Shown here in pieces: positions 1 through 8,779 of a DNA stretch of 64,000 nt. The first letter of the stretch is position 1. Each line of letters starts with the position of its first letter. This DNA is from Polaribacter sp. MED152 (GTDB taxonomy: Bacteria > Bacteroidota > Bacteroidia > Flavobacteriales > Flavobacteriaceae). Both the position numbers and the translations under genes were made by a program. The stretch is taken from NCBI RefSeq assembly GCF_000152945.2, contig NC_020830.1, positions 434,001-498,000 of the forward strand. The letters run 5' to 3'. The notes beneath the pieces were generated by a model, which was not told the DNA's origin, did not search any database, and was given only the letters and a program-made list of their open reading frames with translations.

Positions 1-377
1 ACTGGGAAGCAATTATGTATGCATCAGCTAAAAAAGTAGATAATTTAATTGCTACAATCGATTTGAATGGAAAGCAAATTGATGGTGCTACAGATGATGT
101 TTTACCAATGGGAAGCATCAAAGCAAAATTTGAAGCTTTTGGTTGGGATGTGATAGAAGTTAAAGAAGGTAATGACATTGAAGCAATTTTAGCAGGATTA
201 GCTGAAGCAAAATCATTAACGGGTAAAGGAAAACCAATTTGTATTCTTTTAGAAACAATGATGGGTAATGGAGTTGATTTTATGATGCACACTCATGCAT
301 GGCATGGTAAAGCACCAAATGATGAGCAATTAGAAAGTGCTTTGAATCAAAATCCTGTTACTTTAGGAGATTATTAA
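1..377 (+). CDS. Transketolase, N-terminal subunit (3' end only)
   Basis: The gene enters from the left edge; the reading frame is open from base 3 and ends at TAA 375-377. The visible 125 residues match the C-terminal part of the thiamine-diphosphate-binding N-terminal half of transketolase. They include a GKPICILLETMMGNGVDFM stretch and the HAWHGKAPND motif that closes this domain. Because the protein stops here and is not followed by the pyrimidine-binding domain, this is the split form found in many Bacteroidota and Archaea, where a separate C-terminal subunit completes the enzyme. That partner is not downstream, so it would have to lie upstream, out of view, or elsewhere. The enzyme moves two-carbon ketol units in the non-oxidative pentose phosphate pathway. 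A strong hairpin terminator follows. Confidence 0.85.
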   Translation, partial: WEAIMYASAKKVDNLIATIDLNGKQIDGATDDVLPMGSIKAKFEAFGWDVIEVKEGNDIEAILAGLAEAKSLTGKGKPICILLETMMGNGVDFMMHTHAWHGKAPNDEQLESALNQNPVTLGDY

Positions 378-403
378 AAAAAAATAATAAATATTTTAAA
401 AGA

Positions 404-432
404 GTTGCACAGAATCAAGTGCAACTTTTTTT
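404..432 (+). terminator. Rho-independent terminator after transketolase subunit
   Basis: Seven-base arms gttgcac (404-410) and gtgcaac (419-425) enclose an 8-base loop and are followed by a run of seven T. It sits 27 bases after the transketolase stop. Confidence 0.85.
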
Positions 433-560
433 GTTTTTAGAGATTGCGATCATCATATTTTATGATTTTATTTAACACCTAAATGTAATAGAACTTTTAT
501 CTTTACAACTATAATGATAAAATCAATTAGATTTAAATTCATTTAACTTATAACTAACTT

Positions 561-1694
561 ATGAAAATTGGTATTGTTTGTTATCCTACCTTTGGTGGTA
601 GTGGAGTAGTAGCAACAGAATTAGGTATGGCTTTGGCAGATAAAGGGCATGAAGTTCATTTTATTACTTATAATCAGCCAGTTCGTTTAGACTTTATATC
701 TCATAAATTACATTTTCACCAAGTTTTAATAGAAGAATATCCTCTATTTCAATACCAACCTTACGAATTAGCATTGTCTAGTAAAATGGTTGAGGTTGTT
801 AAAAAATATAACTTAGAAGTTTTGCATGTACATTATGCTATACCTCATGCATATGCAGCATTTATGGCAAAACAAATGTTATTAGAAAAAGGCATTCACA
901 TAAGAGTTGTAACTACTTTGCATGGTACAGATATTACGTTGGTTGGTAGTCATCCTACCTATAAAACAGCAGTTGAATTTAGTATTAACAATTCTGATGT
1001 TGTAACTGCAGTATCTAATAATTTAAAAGACACTACGAATCAACTTTTTAATATTCATAAAAATATTGAGGTTGTTTACAATTTTATTGATGTAGATAAA
1101 TATAGTAAAGCAGGTGAGGAGGAATGTAAACGGATTGCTTTGGCGAAACCAAATGAACGAATTCTAACCCACATTAGTAATTTTAGGCCTGTTAAAAGAG
1201 TGGAAGATGTTATTAGGGTGTTTTATGAAGTTCAGAAAGAAATTCCTTCTAAATTATTAATGATAGGTGAAGGTCCAGAGAGAATAAAAGCAGAAATTTT
1301 AACGAAAGAATTGGGCTTAAAAAAGAAAGTTTTCTTTTTAGGAAACAGTACTGAAATAGATCAAATTTTGTGTTATTCAGACATTTTTTTACTGCCCTCT
1401 AAAACTGAAAGTTTTGGTTTAGCTGCTTTAGAAGCGATGGCTGCAAAAACTCCTGTTATTTCTACAAATACAGGTGGTTTACCAGAAGTTAATATACATG
1501 GAGAGACTGGTTATTTAAGTAATTTAGGTGATGTTAATGATATGGCTAAAAATGCGATATCTATTTTAAAAGATGATGAAACCTTAGAGCAATTTAAGCG
1601 AAATGCAAAAGAACACACTAAAAAGTTTTCATTAGAAAACATATTACCAGTCTACGAAGAAATTTATAAATCTTGTTATAAGAGTAAGGTTTAA
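561..1694 (+). CDS. bshA: N-acetyl-alpha-D-glucosaminyl L-malate synthase BshA
   Basis: GT4-family glycosyltransferase of 377 residues that joins GlcNAc from UDP-GlcNAc to L-malate, the first step of bacillithiol synthesis in the cytosol. The N-terminal MKIGIVCYPTFGGSGVVATE, with its glycine-rich loop, is highly typical of BshA. HGTD (121-124) lies in the acceptor/donor cleft, and the EX7E motif of GT4 retaining enzymes is E283/E291 in KTESFGLAALEAM. Length is normal for the family. It is monocistronic: a terminator lies on each side. The presence of BshA implies that bacillithiol, not glutathione, is the main low-molecular-weight thiol here, which matters for the Kef-type genes at 21-23.5 kb. 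A TATCTTTA element at 498-505 may be its -7 box. Confidence 0.93.
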   Translation: MKIGIVCYPTFGGSGVVATELGMALADKGHEVHFITYNQPVRLDFISHKLHFHQVLIEEYPLFQYQPYELALSSKMVEVVKKYNLEVLHVHYAIPHAYAAFMAKQMLLEKGIHIRVVTTLHGTDITLVGSHPTYKTAVEFSINNSDVVTAVSNNLKDTTNQLFNIHKNIEVVYNFIDVDKYSKAGEEECKRIALAKPNERILTHISNFRPVKRVEDVIRVFYEVQKEIPSKLLMIGEGPERIKAEILTKELGLKKKVFFLGNSTEIDQILCYSDIFLLPSKTESFGLAALEAMAAKTPVISTNTGGLPEVNIHGETGYLSNLGDVNDMAKNAISILKDDETLEQFKRNAKEHTKKFSLENILPVYEEIYKSCYKSKV

Positions 1695-1700
1695 ACATAA

Positions 1701-1736
1701 AAAAAAGCTCGAATGTTAAATTTCGAGCTTTTTTTA
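1701..1736. terminator. Bidirectional terminator between bshA and DUF937 gene
   Basis: Arms gctcgaa (1707-1713) and ttcgagc (1722-1728), flanked by A-run and T-run on opposite sides, so the hairpin can end both convergent transcripts. Confidence 0.88.
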
Positions 1737-1753
1737 TTCTTTGTAAAATCTGT

Positions 1754-2389
1754 TTATTTACCAAACATTCCACCTAGCATTCCTCCTAAACCAGATTTCT
1801 TACTATCTCCTCCTAAAAACATTCCTGCAACATCATCTACCACACTTCCATCTCCATCAGCATCTAGTACTTTCTCTAAAAAGCTCTGGTTATTATCAGC
1901 AGAACTTCCTCCAAGTAAACCACCAAGTAAACCAGTTAAATCACCTGCAGAACTTGCGTTATTGGCGTTTTTTTGTTTCCCTAAATAACCCATTAATATA
2001 GGTGCAGCAATTTTTAAAATTTCGCTAACAGAACTAGCATCCAAACCAGCTTTCTGACTTATAACTTGTTCTACACCTTGTTGTTTAGCTCCTAAAATAT
2101 GACCTAAAATTCCAGCACCATCTTTCTTTACGCTTCTATCAACTCCACCACCAAATAGGCCACCTAAATTATCTAAGATACTTCCATCATGTTTGCTAGA
2201 TAAGGCACCCATTAAACCTTCTGCTCCTTCTGGAGTAGAGGCATTTCTTTCCATAGCCTTCATTAAAACTGGCATTGCCATAGTTAATACTGAGCTAGTT
2301 TTACTAGTATCTGTTCCTGTAGAACCTGCAACCCCACTTACAATTGATTTTCCTAAATCACTATTTAATAAATCTAATATTCCTGACAT
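1754..2389 (-). CDS. DUF937 domain protein
   Basis: A 211-residue Gly/Ser/Leu-rich protein that begins MSGILDLLNSDLGKSIVSGVAG, the typical opening of the DUF937 family, followed by an alanine/methionine-rich helical repeat (VLTMAMPVLMKAMERNA near 34-50, ILKIAAPILMGYLGK near 125-139). The C-terminal part is low complexity with GGLLGG and GGMLGGMFG runs. Near residue 177 there is DADGDGSVVDDV, which has the D-x-D-x-D-G spacing of an EF-hand or dockerin calcium loop. No signal peptide is visible. The family is widespread in Bacteroidota and proteobacteria (YidB-like), with no firmly established function. The start was taken at the only well-placed ATG. Confidence 0.85.
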   Translation of the reverse strand: MSGILDLLNSDLGKSIVSGVAGSTGTDTSKTSSVLTMAMPVLMKAMERNASTPEGAEGLMGALSSKHDGSILDNLGGLFGGGVDRSVKKDGAGILGHILGAKQQGVEQVISQKAGLDASSVSEILKIAAPILMGYLGKQKNANNASSAGDLTGLLGGLLGGSSADNNQSFLEKVLDADGDGSVVDDVAGMFLGGDSKKSGLGGMLGGMFGK

Positions 2390-2472
2390 TTTATGTGTAA
2401 TTTTTATGATTGATATTCGGTTTTAAAAACACAATATACAAAGAAATACCCTCATGTTTTTAAATAATTTTC

Positions 2473-2480
2473 TATCTTTC
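2473..2480 (+). promoter_or_regulatory. Candidate -7 box of the symporter gene
   Basis: TATCTTTC, one base off the Bacteroidota TAnnTTTG consensus, 26 bases before the symporter start codon. No convincing -33 element. Confidence 0.35.
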
Positions 2481-2506
2481 AGCCTTAAATAATTTTAAAT
2501 AGATAG

Positions 2507-3832
2507 ATGAAGAAATTAGCATTACATTGGAAGATTTTAATAGGAATGGTTCTTGGAATTCTTTTTGGTTTTATAATGAATTCTATAGATGGTGGTAAAG
2601 GTTTTGTCACAGATTGGATTAAACCATTTGGAACCATATTTATCAATCTTTTAAAGTTAATTGCTGTTCCTTTAATTTTAGCATCATTAATAAAAGGTAT
2701 ATCAGATTTAAAAGATATTTCTAAGATAAAAAAAATGGGTCTTAGAACTATGATTATTTATATGATGACTACGTTAGTTGCTATTGTAATAGGGTTAGGT
2801 ATCGTAAATTTAGTAAAACCAGGTACAGGAATGTCTGCAGATACCATAGAAAAAATTAAAGCGAAATACGAAACTTCTTCTGGAGTTGTAGATAAATTAA
2901 CCAAAGCTTCTGCTCAAAACGATGCAGGGCCATTACAAGCTCTTGTAGATATATTTCCAAGCAACATTTTTAATGCTTTGGGTAATGCAAGCATGTTGCA
3001 AATAATATTTTTTGCATTATTCGTGGGTATTTCATTATTGTTAATTCCAGAGAAAAAAGCAAAACCATTAATGGACTTTTTTGATTCATTAAATGAAGTT
3101 GTAATGAAAATGGTAGATTTAATCATGTTATTTGCACCTTATGCAGTTTTTGCATTATTGGCAAACGTTATAATTGCTTTTGATGATACAGAAATTTTAC
3201 TAAAACTTTTAGTCTATGCACTATGTGTTGTGGGTGGTTTATTATTAATGATAGGTTTCTATCTTTTATTAGTAAGTGTTTACACAAAAAAATCACCAGT
3301 TTGGTTTTTAAAACAAATTAGTCCAGCACAATTATTAGCGTTTTCAACAAGTTCAAGTGCAGCCACATTGCCTGTAACTATGGAAAGAGTTGAAGAGCAT
3401 ATAGGTGTTGATAAAGAGGTTTCTGGTTTTGTGCTTCCTGTTGGTGCAACTATTAATATGGATGGAACAAGTTTATACCAAGCGATTGCAGCCGTATTTA
3501 TTATGCAAGTAGTTTGGCCAGAAGGTTTATCTTTTTCAAATCAATTAATTATTGTTGCTACAGCATTATTAGCCTCTATTGGTTCAGCAGCTGTGCCAAG
3601 TGCAGGTATGGTTATGTTAGTAATTGTATTAGAATCTATTAATTTTCCATCTGAATTATTGCCAATTGGTTTAGCCTTAATTTTTGCAGTGGATAGACCT
3701 TTAGACATGTGTAGAACTACCGTAAACGTTACTGGTGATGCTACTGTTTCTATGATTGTTGCAAAATCTTTAGGTAAATTGAATGATCCTAAACCCAAAA
3801 ATTGGGATGACAATTATGATGCCGTTAAATAA
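2507..3832 (+). CDS. Dicarboxylate/amino acid:cation symporter (DAACS family)
   Basis: A 441-residue inner-membrane secondary transporter of the GltP/DctA (SLC1) family, which takes up C4-dicarboxylates or acidic amino acids with H+ or Na+. Family motifs are all present: the serine-rich hairpin loop STSSSAATLPVTMERVEEH (around 283-301), NMDGTSLYQ (around 318-326), and the TM8 signature DRPLDMCRTTVNVTGDATVS near 395-414. In this family the arginine of the TM8 region points to aspartate/glutamate substrates, but the exact substrate cannot be read from sequence. Length is typical. The TerB-like gene follows after 9 bases and is probably co-transcribed. Confidence 0.9.
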   Translation: MKKLALHWKILIGMVLGILFGFIMNSIDGGKGFVTDWIKPFGTIFINLLKLIAVPLILASLIKGISDLKDISKIKKMGLRTMIIYMMTTLVAIVIGLGIVNLVKPGTGMSADTIEKIKAKYETSSGVVDKLTKASAQNDAGPLQALVDIFPSNIFNALGNASMLQIIFFALFVGISLLLIPEKKAKPLMDFFDSLNEVVMKMVDLIMLFAPYAVFALLANVIIAFDDTEILLKLLVYALCVVGGLLLMIGFYLLLVSVYTKKSPVWFLKQISPAQLLAFSTSSSAATLPVTMERVEEHIGVDKEVSGFVLPVGATINMDGTSLYQAIAAVFIMQVVWPEGLSFSNQLIIVATALLASIGSAAVPSAGMVMLVIVLESINFPSELLPIGLALIFAVDRPLDMCRTTVNVTGDATVSMIVAKSLGKLNDPKPKNWDDNYDAVK

Positions 3833-3841
3833 CTGAAAGTG

Positions 3842-4171
3842 ATGAATACTTTAAATTGGAGTAAAAAAGAATTCGAAGTTTATGTACTTCTTTTCGCAGC
3901 TCATTGCAATCATTTCGAATCTCAAGAAGAGCAGGAATATATTTTAAATAGGGTTGATGAAAATTTGTATAACAAAATTCATACAGAAGTTGTTATTGAT
4001 TCTGAAGAAACAAATTTGAATAAAATTCAACAATATTTATCAGAAAATGATTTTTCACAGTCAGAAAAAGAAGCTTTAATTAAAGATATTAAAAATGTAT
4101 TTTTTGCAGATGGTACAGTAGATGCTATAGAAAAGAAGATTTTTGCACTGCTTAAAAAAATTATAGATTAA
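3842..4171 (+). CDS. Small TerB-like helical protein
   Basis: A 109-residue acidic, all-helical cytosolic protein. The pattern of an N-terminal ALLFAAHC-like helix, a FADGTVDAIEKKIFALLKKI C-terminus and an acidic residue in each helical hairpin resembles the TerB/DjlA-N metal-binding helical bundle; this is a fold-level guess, not a family match. An in-frame GTG precedes the chosen ATG by one codon; ATG 3842 is preferred because it lies 9 bases after the symporter stop and matches the usual start codon. It probably belongs to the symporter transcript. Confidence 0.7.
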   Translation: MNTLNWSKKEFEVYVLLFAAHCNHFESQEEQEYILNRVDENLYNKIHTEVVIDSEETNLNKIQQYLSENDFSQSEKEALIKDIKNVFFADGTVDAIEKKIFALLKKIID

Positions 4172-4200
4172 TTATTTAACAAAAATTTTCAGCTTTAGTT

Positions 4201-4233
4201 TTTGGTATAATTAAAATAAAAGTAAGATATTTG
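4201..4233 (+). promoter_or_regulatory. Candidate his operon promoter
   Basis: TTTG at 4201-4204, 21 bases of spacer, then GATATTTG at 4226-4233: the Bacteroidota TTTG-N(19-23)-TAnnTTTG layout with one mismatch. Transcription would begin near 4239, just before the His leader ORF. Confidence 0.5.
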
Positions 4234-4250
4234 TAACAACAAAATAAGAC

Positions 4251-4307
4251 ATGACATTTATTCAAAATCATCATCATCATTTTTACAATTGCTCTCAAGC
4301 GATTTAA
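4251..4307 (+). CDS. hisL: Histidine operon leader peptide (HisL-type)
   Basis: An 18-codon ORF, MTFIQNHHHHFYNCSQAI, with four consecutive CAT histidine codons at 4269-4280. It starts about 12 bases after the predicted transcription start and ends 30 bases before a strong intrinsic terminator that precedes hisG. This is the arrangement of a ribosome-mediated attenuator: ribosomes stalling at the His codons when charged tRNA-His is scarce would favour an alternative RNA fold and let transcription reach hisG. His leader peptides are well known in enterobacteria; here the peptide sequence is unrelated but the logic is the same. It is shorter than usual annotation cut-offs, which is why it is easily missed. 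Confidence 0.82.
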   Translation: MTFIQNHHHHFYNCSQAI

Positions 4308-4350
4308 AAATGTATTGAATAAATTCAAGATATTTATAAACCTGTTTGAG
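4294..4350 (+). promoter_or_regulatory. Candidate antiterminator pairing of the his attenuator
   Basis: CTCAAGCG (4294-4301, the last codons of the leader ORF) can pair with TGTTTGAG (4343-4350) over 8 positions, including two G-U pairs. This would occupy most of the 5' arm of the terminator. The intervening loop contains a small hairpin, ttgaa/ttcaa (4315-4328). A ribosome stalled on the His codons would leave 4294-4301 free; one that reaches the stop codon would cover it. Read by eye, not by a folding program. Confidence 0.55.
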
Positions 4351-4374
4351 CAAATCAAACAGGTTTTTATTTTT
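4338..4374 (+). terminator. Attenuator terminator upstream of hisG
   Basis: Perfect 12-base arms aaacctgtttga (4338-4349) and tcaaacaggttt (4355-4366), a 5-base loop, and a T-rich tail to 4374. It lies between the His leader ORF and hisG, not after a gene, so it can only serve as a regulatory terminator of the his transcript. Confidence 0.88.
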
Positions 4375-4415
4375 AAACCGAATTTGCTCAAACCACTTTT
4401 AATTAAAATTTAAAA

Positions 4416-5273
4416 ATGAGTTATTTAAGAATTGCAGTACAAAAATCAGGAAGATTAAATGAAGATTCAATGAGAATCTTAAAAGACATTGGAATTTCTA
4501 TAGACAATGGTAAAGATCAGTTAAAAGCAGCTGCTAGAGATTTTCCTGTAGAAGTATTTTATTTAAGAAATGGTGATATTCCTCAATATTTAAGAGATGG
4601 AGTAGTAGATGCAGCCATTATTGGTGAGAATGTTTTAATTGAAAAAGGGAGCGATTTAGATTTTGTAGAACGTTTAGGTTTTTCTAAATGTAGAGTATCA
4701 ATTGCTGTTCCAAAAGATTCTAAAGCAAATTCTTTAAAAGATTTAGAAGGCAAAAGAATAGCAACTTCTTATCCAGAAACTGTAAAACAGTTTTTGAAAA
4801 AACAAAATATAGATGCTCAATTGCACATCATTAACGGTTCTGTAGAAATTGCACCAAATATAGGGCTTGCAGATGGTATTTGTGATATTGTTTCAAGTGG
4901 TAGTACATTATTTAAAAACGGACTAAAGGAAATTGAAGTACTATTAAAATCGGAAGCTGTTTTAGCAGTCTCTCCACAAATAGATGAAGAAAGAAAACAA
5001 ATTTTAGAGAAAATACAGTTTCGAATTCAGTCTGTTTTAAAAGCAAGAAACTCAAAGTATGTACTTTTAAATGCACCTAATAATAAATTAGATAAAATTT
5101 TAGATTTATTACCAGGTATGAGAAGTCCAACTGTTTTACCATTAGCAGAAGAAGGTTGGAGTTCAGTTCACACTGTAATTAGTAAGAATGATTTTTGGGA
5201 GATGATAGATGAGTTGAAAGCCAATGGTGCAGAAGGCATTTTGGTATGTCCAATAGAAAAAATGGTACTTTAA
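4416..5273 (+). CDS. hisG: ATP phosphoribosyltransferase HisG (long form)
   Basis: First enzyme of histidine synthesis; condenses ATP with PRPP to phosphoribosyl-ATP. At 285 residues it is the long, hexameric form: catalytic lobes to about residue 210, then a C-terminal ACT-like regulatory domain (LPGMRSPTVLPLAEEGWSSV onward) where histidine binds in this form, so no HisZ partner is needed. The N-terminus YLRIAVQKSGRLNEDS and the GLADGICDIVSSGSTLF PRPP-binding loop (about 150-167) are typical. First structural gene after the attenuator; hisD follows after 10 bases. Confidence 0.96.
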   Translation: MSYLRIAVQKSGRLNEDSMRILKDIGISIDNGKDQLKAAARDFPVEVFYLRNGDIPQYLRDGVVDAAIIGENVLIEKGSDLDFVERLGFSKCRVSIAVPKDSKANSLKDLEGKRIATSYPETVKQFLKKQNIDAQLHIINGSVEIAPNIGLADGICDIVSSGSTLFKNGLKEIEVLLKSEAVLAVSPQIDEERKQILEKIQFRIQSVLKARNSKYVLLNAPNNKLDKILDLLPGMRSPTVLPLAEEGWSSVHTVISKNDFWEMIDELKANGAEGILVCPIEKMVL

Positions 5274-5283
5274 TATTTTTACA

Positions 5284-6567
5284 ATGAAGGTTATTTTAAA
5301 TCCTAAAAAAGAAACTTGGTCTAAAATACTAGAAAGACCAACAAAAACTGTAGATGATATTGAAGCTTCAGTTTCTAGAATTTTTAAAGAAGTTCAAGAA
5401 ACAGGTGATGATGCTGTTAATAAATATACCAACCAGTTTGATCAAGTTCAGTTAGCCTCTAATTTGGTTTCTGAAGAAGAAATAAAAAATGCAGCAAACA
5501 ATGTTTCTGAAAGTTTAAAAACAGCTATTAATACTGCATATAATAATATTAGTAAGTTTCACGAGGCGCAGAAAACAAGTAAGGTTGCTGTAGAAACTAC
5601 GAATGGTGTAAAATGTTGGCAGGAAAAAAGACCTATCCAAAAAGTAGGTTTATACATTCCAGGAGGGACAGCTCCTCTTTTTTCTACAGTGCTAATGTTA
5701 GCAATTCCTGCTCAAATTGCAGGTTGCAAAGAAATTGTTTTATGCTCACCACCAAATTCAGAAGGTGAGATCAATCCAGCCATATTATATACCGCTAATT
5801 TATGTGGTGTAACTAAAATAATTAAAGTTGGAGGTATACAGGCCATAGCTGGTTTAACTTTTGGTACTGCAAATATTCCACAAGTTTATAAAATTTTTGG
5901 ACCAGGAAATCAATACGTAACAGTTGCAAAACAATTGGCTACAAAATTTGGTGTTGCCATTGATATGCCTGCAGGACCTAGTGAATTGTTAGTAGTTGCA
6001 GATGATGCAGCTAAAGCAAGTTATGTAGCTTCAGATTTATTAAGCCAAGCAGAACATGGAGTAGATTCTCAAGTCATCCTGGTGTCAACTTCTCAACAAT
6101 TGATTGATGATGTTGAAATTGAATTAAATACTCAAATTGAACAATTGTCTAGAAAAGAAATCGCTAAAAAGGCCATTGCAAATTCAAAATCTATTCTGGT
6201 TGATAATGATGAAATAGCATTAGATTTAATAAACGATTATGGTCCAGAACACTTTATAGTTTGTACTAAAGACAATGATTATTATATAGATAACATAGCA
6301 AATGCTGGTTCTGTTTTTATTGGTAATTATACTCCAGAAAGTGCAGGAGATTATGCTTCAGGAACAAACCATACATTACCAACAAACGGATTTTCTAAAG
6401 CCTATTCAGGTGTTAACCTAGATAGCTTTATGAAAAGTATTACGTTTCAAGAAATATCTAAAGAAGGAATTTTAGATATTGGTAGTGCCATAGAAATTAT
6501 GGCTGCAGCAGAAGGTTTAGATGCGCACAAAAATGCGGTGACACTTCGTTTAAAAGATTTGCAATAA
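5284..6567 (+). CDS. hisD: Histidinol dehydrogenase HisD
   Basis: Catalyses the last two steps, L-histidinol to L-histidine, with NAD+. The 427-residue length is normal. The IPGGTAPLFSTVLMLAIPAQ region near 124-143, the GPGNQYVTVAKQ loop and the IDMPAGPSELLVVADDA signature are intact. QAEHGVDSQV supplies the zinc-binding Gln/His, and GPEHF supplies the catalytic Glu-His pair. Starts 10 bases after hisG and ends one base before hisC, so the genes are translated from one message. Confidence 0.96.
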   Translation: MKVILNPKKETWSKILERPTKTVDDIEASVSRIFKEVQETGDDAVNKYTNQFDQVQLASNLVSEEEIKNAANNVSESLKTAINTAYNNISKFHEAQKTSKVAVETTNGVKCWQEKRPIQKVGLYIPGGTAPLFSTVLMLAIPAQIAGCKEIVLCSPPNSEGEINPAILYTANLCGVTKIIKVGGIQAIAGLTFGTANIPQVYKIFGPGNQYVTVAKQLATKFGVAIDMPAGPSELLVVADDAAKASYVASDLLSQAEHGVDSQVILVSTSQQLIDDVEIELNTQIEQLSRKEIAKKAIANSKSILVDNDEIALDLINDYGPEHFIVCTKDNDYYIDNIANAGSVFIGNYTPESAGDYASGTNHTLPTNGFSKAYSGVNLDSFMKSITFQEISKEGILDIGSAIEIMAAAEGLDAHKNAVTLRLKDLQ

Positions 6568-6568
6568 T

Positions 6569-7615
6569 ATGAATGTTTTAGATTTAGTTAGAGATAATAT
6601 TAAAAATATTAAACCTTATTCATCAGCTAGAGATGAATATAAAGATGCTACTTCAGAAAGTATGATTTTCTTAGATGCTAATGAAAATCCTTTCGAAAAT
6701 GGTGTAAATCGTTATCCTGATCCTCAACAAAATGATGTAAAAGAAATTTTGTCAACTATTAAAAATGTTGGTAAAGAAAATATTCTATTAGGTAATGGAA
6801 GTGATGAAGTTTTAGATCTAATTTTCAGAGCCTTTTGTGAACCAAATCAGGATAATATCATCACATTACCACCAACTTACGGTATGTACAGTGTTTTGGC
6901 AAATATCAATGCAATTACAAATACAGAAGTGCTATTGTCATCAGATTTTCAGCCAAAGGTTCAACAGATTTTAGAATTGGCTGATGAACATAGTAAAATT
7001 TTGTTTTTATGTTCACCAAACAATCCGTCAGGAAATAGCTTTTCAACAGAAAATGTTAAAGAACTACTGAACAAATTTAAAGGTTTAGTGGTTGTAGATG
7101 AAGCATATATTGATTTTTCAGATCAACAAAGTTGGTTAAATCGTTTAGAAGAATTTCCAAACTTAATAATTACCCAGACACTTTCTAAAGCTTATGGTTT
7201 AGCAGGTATTCGATTAGGAGTTTGTTATGCATCCAAAGAGATTATTGCTGTTTTAAATTCAATAAAACCACCTTATAACGTTAATGAACTTACGCAACAA
7301 AGAGCTTACGAGCGTTTAAATAATAAGGATCAAGTAGCTGCAGAAATTAAAGCAATTAAAATTGAAAGAGAAAAACTAATACAGTCTTTAGAGCTTATAA
7401 ATTATGTAGATAAAATTTATCCTTCAGATTGTAATTTTGTTTTAGTAAAGGTAGATGATGCCACAAAGAGATACAATCAGTTAATAAATTTGGGCATTGT
7501 AGTTAGAAATAGAACTACCCAACCTTTATGCGAAAATTGTTTAAGATTTACAGTTGGAACTGAGGAAGAAAACATAAGATTATTGGAAGCTTTAAAAGAA
7601 TTACAAAATGGCTAA
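6569..7615 (+). CDS. hisC: Histidinol-phosphate aminotransferase HisC
   Basis: PLP-dependent class II aminotransferase of 348 residues converting imidazole-acetol phosphate to histidinol phosphate. [18 protein letters not shown] (73-90) is the typical N-terminal signature, NNPSGN (151-156) contacts the cofactor, and [14 protein letters not shown] carries the Schiff-base lysine K207. The coding end overlaps the hisB start by 8 bases, which suggests translational coupling. Confidence 0.95.
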   Translation: MNVLDLVRDNIKNIKPYSSARDEYKDATSESMIFLDANENPFENGVNRYPDPQQNDVKEILSTIKNVGKENILLGNGSDEVLDLIFRAFCEPNQDNIITLPPTYGMYSVLANINAITNTEVLLSSDFQPKVQQILELADEHSKILFLCSPNNPSGNSFSTENVKELLNKFKGLVVVDEAYIDFSDQQSWLNRLEEFPNLIITQTLSKAYGLAGIRLGVCYASKEIIAVLNSIKPPYNVNELTQQRAYERLNNKDQVAAEIKAIKIEREKLIQSLELINYVDKIYPSDCNFVLVKVDDATKRYNQLINLGIVVRNRTTQPLCENCLRFTVGTEEENIRLLEALKELQNG

Positions 7616-8747
7616 AAAAGTACTTTTTATAGATAGAGATGGAACTTTAGTATTAGAACCACCTGTAGATTATCAATTAGATAGTTTAGAAAAATTAGAA
7701 TATTACCCAAAGGTATTTCAATATATGGCTAAATTAGCCAACGAGCTAGATTATGAATTGGTAATGGTTACCAATCAAGATGGTTTAGGTACAGATTCGT
7801 TTCCTGAAGATACATTTTGGCCTGCACAGAATAAAATTATCTCAGCATTTGAGAAAGAAGGAGTTGTGTTTTCTGAAGTTTGTATTGATAAAACTTTTCC
7901 TCATGAAAATGCAGAAACTCGCAAACCTAGAACAGGTTTGTTAACCAAATATTTTTCTGAAGAATATGATTTAGAGAATTCTTTTGTTTTAGGTGATAGA
8001 ATTACAGATATGGAACTAGCAAAGAATTTAGGAGCAAAAGGTATTTATTTATCTGAGAACCCAGATTTAGGTGCAGATGAAATTGAAAGTTCGAAAAAAG
8101 AAATTATAGACGCAATTGCTTTAACAAGCACAGATTGGGCAAAAATCTATGAATTTTTAAAATTGCAAGATCGTGTTGCAGAAATCACTAGAAATACCAA
8201 TGAAACTAAAATTTATATCAAACTAAATTTAGACGGTTCAGGTAAAAATGATATTGATACTGGTTTAAAATTCTTCGATCACATGTTAGATCAAATTGGT
8301 AGGCATGGAAATATGGATTTAACCATAAAGGTCGATGGCGATTTAGAAGTGGATGAGCATCATACAATAGAAGATACCATGATTGCTTTTGGAGAGTTGT
8401 TCCACAAAGCTCTAGGCAATAAATTAGGTATTGAAAGATATGGTTTTTGTTTACCTATGGATGATTGTTTAGCACAAGTTGCTGTAGATTTTGGAGGTAG
8501 AAATTGGTTAGAATGGGATGCTGAATTTAAACGAGAAATGATTGGTGATATGCCAACAGAAATGTTTTATCACTTGTTTAAATCATTCACAGATGGTGCT
8601 AAGTGCAATTTAAATATTAAAGCAGAAGGTGTAAATGAACACCACAAAATAGAAGGTATTTTTAAAGCTTTTGCAAAAGCGATGAAAATGGCAGTGAAAA
8701 GAGATGCTAATAAAATGTTTTTACCCTCAACAAAAGGAATGTTATAA
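7608..8747 (+). CDS. hisB: Bifunctional histidinol-phosphatase / imidazoleglycerol-phosphate dehydratase HisB
   Basis: A two-domain fusion of 379 residues. Residues 1 to about 165 form a HAD phosphatase with the DxD nucleophile motif FIDRDGTL (D9, D11) and a zinc loop region. Residues about 185-379 form the dehydratase, with [13 protein letters not shown] and [16 protein letters not shown] manganese-binding motifs and a matching [20 protein letters not shown] repeat near the C-terminus. It thus covers two pathway steps, as in E. coli and most Bacteroidota. Starts inside the 3' end of hisC. A 32-base gap containing an AGC/GCAAA-type repeat (see findings) separates it from hisH. Confidence 0.96.
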   Translation: MAKKVLFIDRDGTLVLEPPVDYQLDSLEKLEYYPKVFQYMAKLANELDYELVMVTNQDGLGTDSFPEDTFWPAQNKIISAFEKEGVVFSEVCIDKTFPHENAETRKPRTGLLTKYFSEEYDLENSFVLGDRITDMELAKNLGAKGIYLSENPDLGADEIESSKKEIIDAIALTSTDWAKIYEFLKLQDRVAEITRNTNETKIYIKLNLDGSGKNDIDTGLKFFDHMLDQIGRHGNMDLTIKVDGDLEVDEHHTIEDTMIAFGELFHKALGNKLGIERYGFCLPMDDCLAQVAVDFGGRNWLEWDAEFKREMIGDMPTEMFYHLFKSFTDGAKCNLNIKAEGVNEHHKIEGIFKAFAKAMKMAVKRDANKMFLPSTKGML

Positions 8748-8779
8748 AAAGCTGTTTGCCAATAGCAAAAAGATATTAA

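Noticed and set aside
1713..2426. Plus-strand ORFs over the DUF937 gene
   Set aside because: Low-complexity Pro/Ser/Leu products complementary to the Gly-rich coding strand; DUF937 family match is on the minus strand.
4176..4391. Minus-strand ORF of 71 residues upstream of hisG
   Set aside because: It is antisense to the His leader ORF and attenuator hairpin, has no family resemblance, and contains low-complexity sequence.
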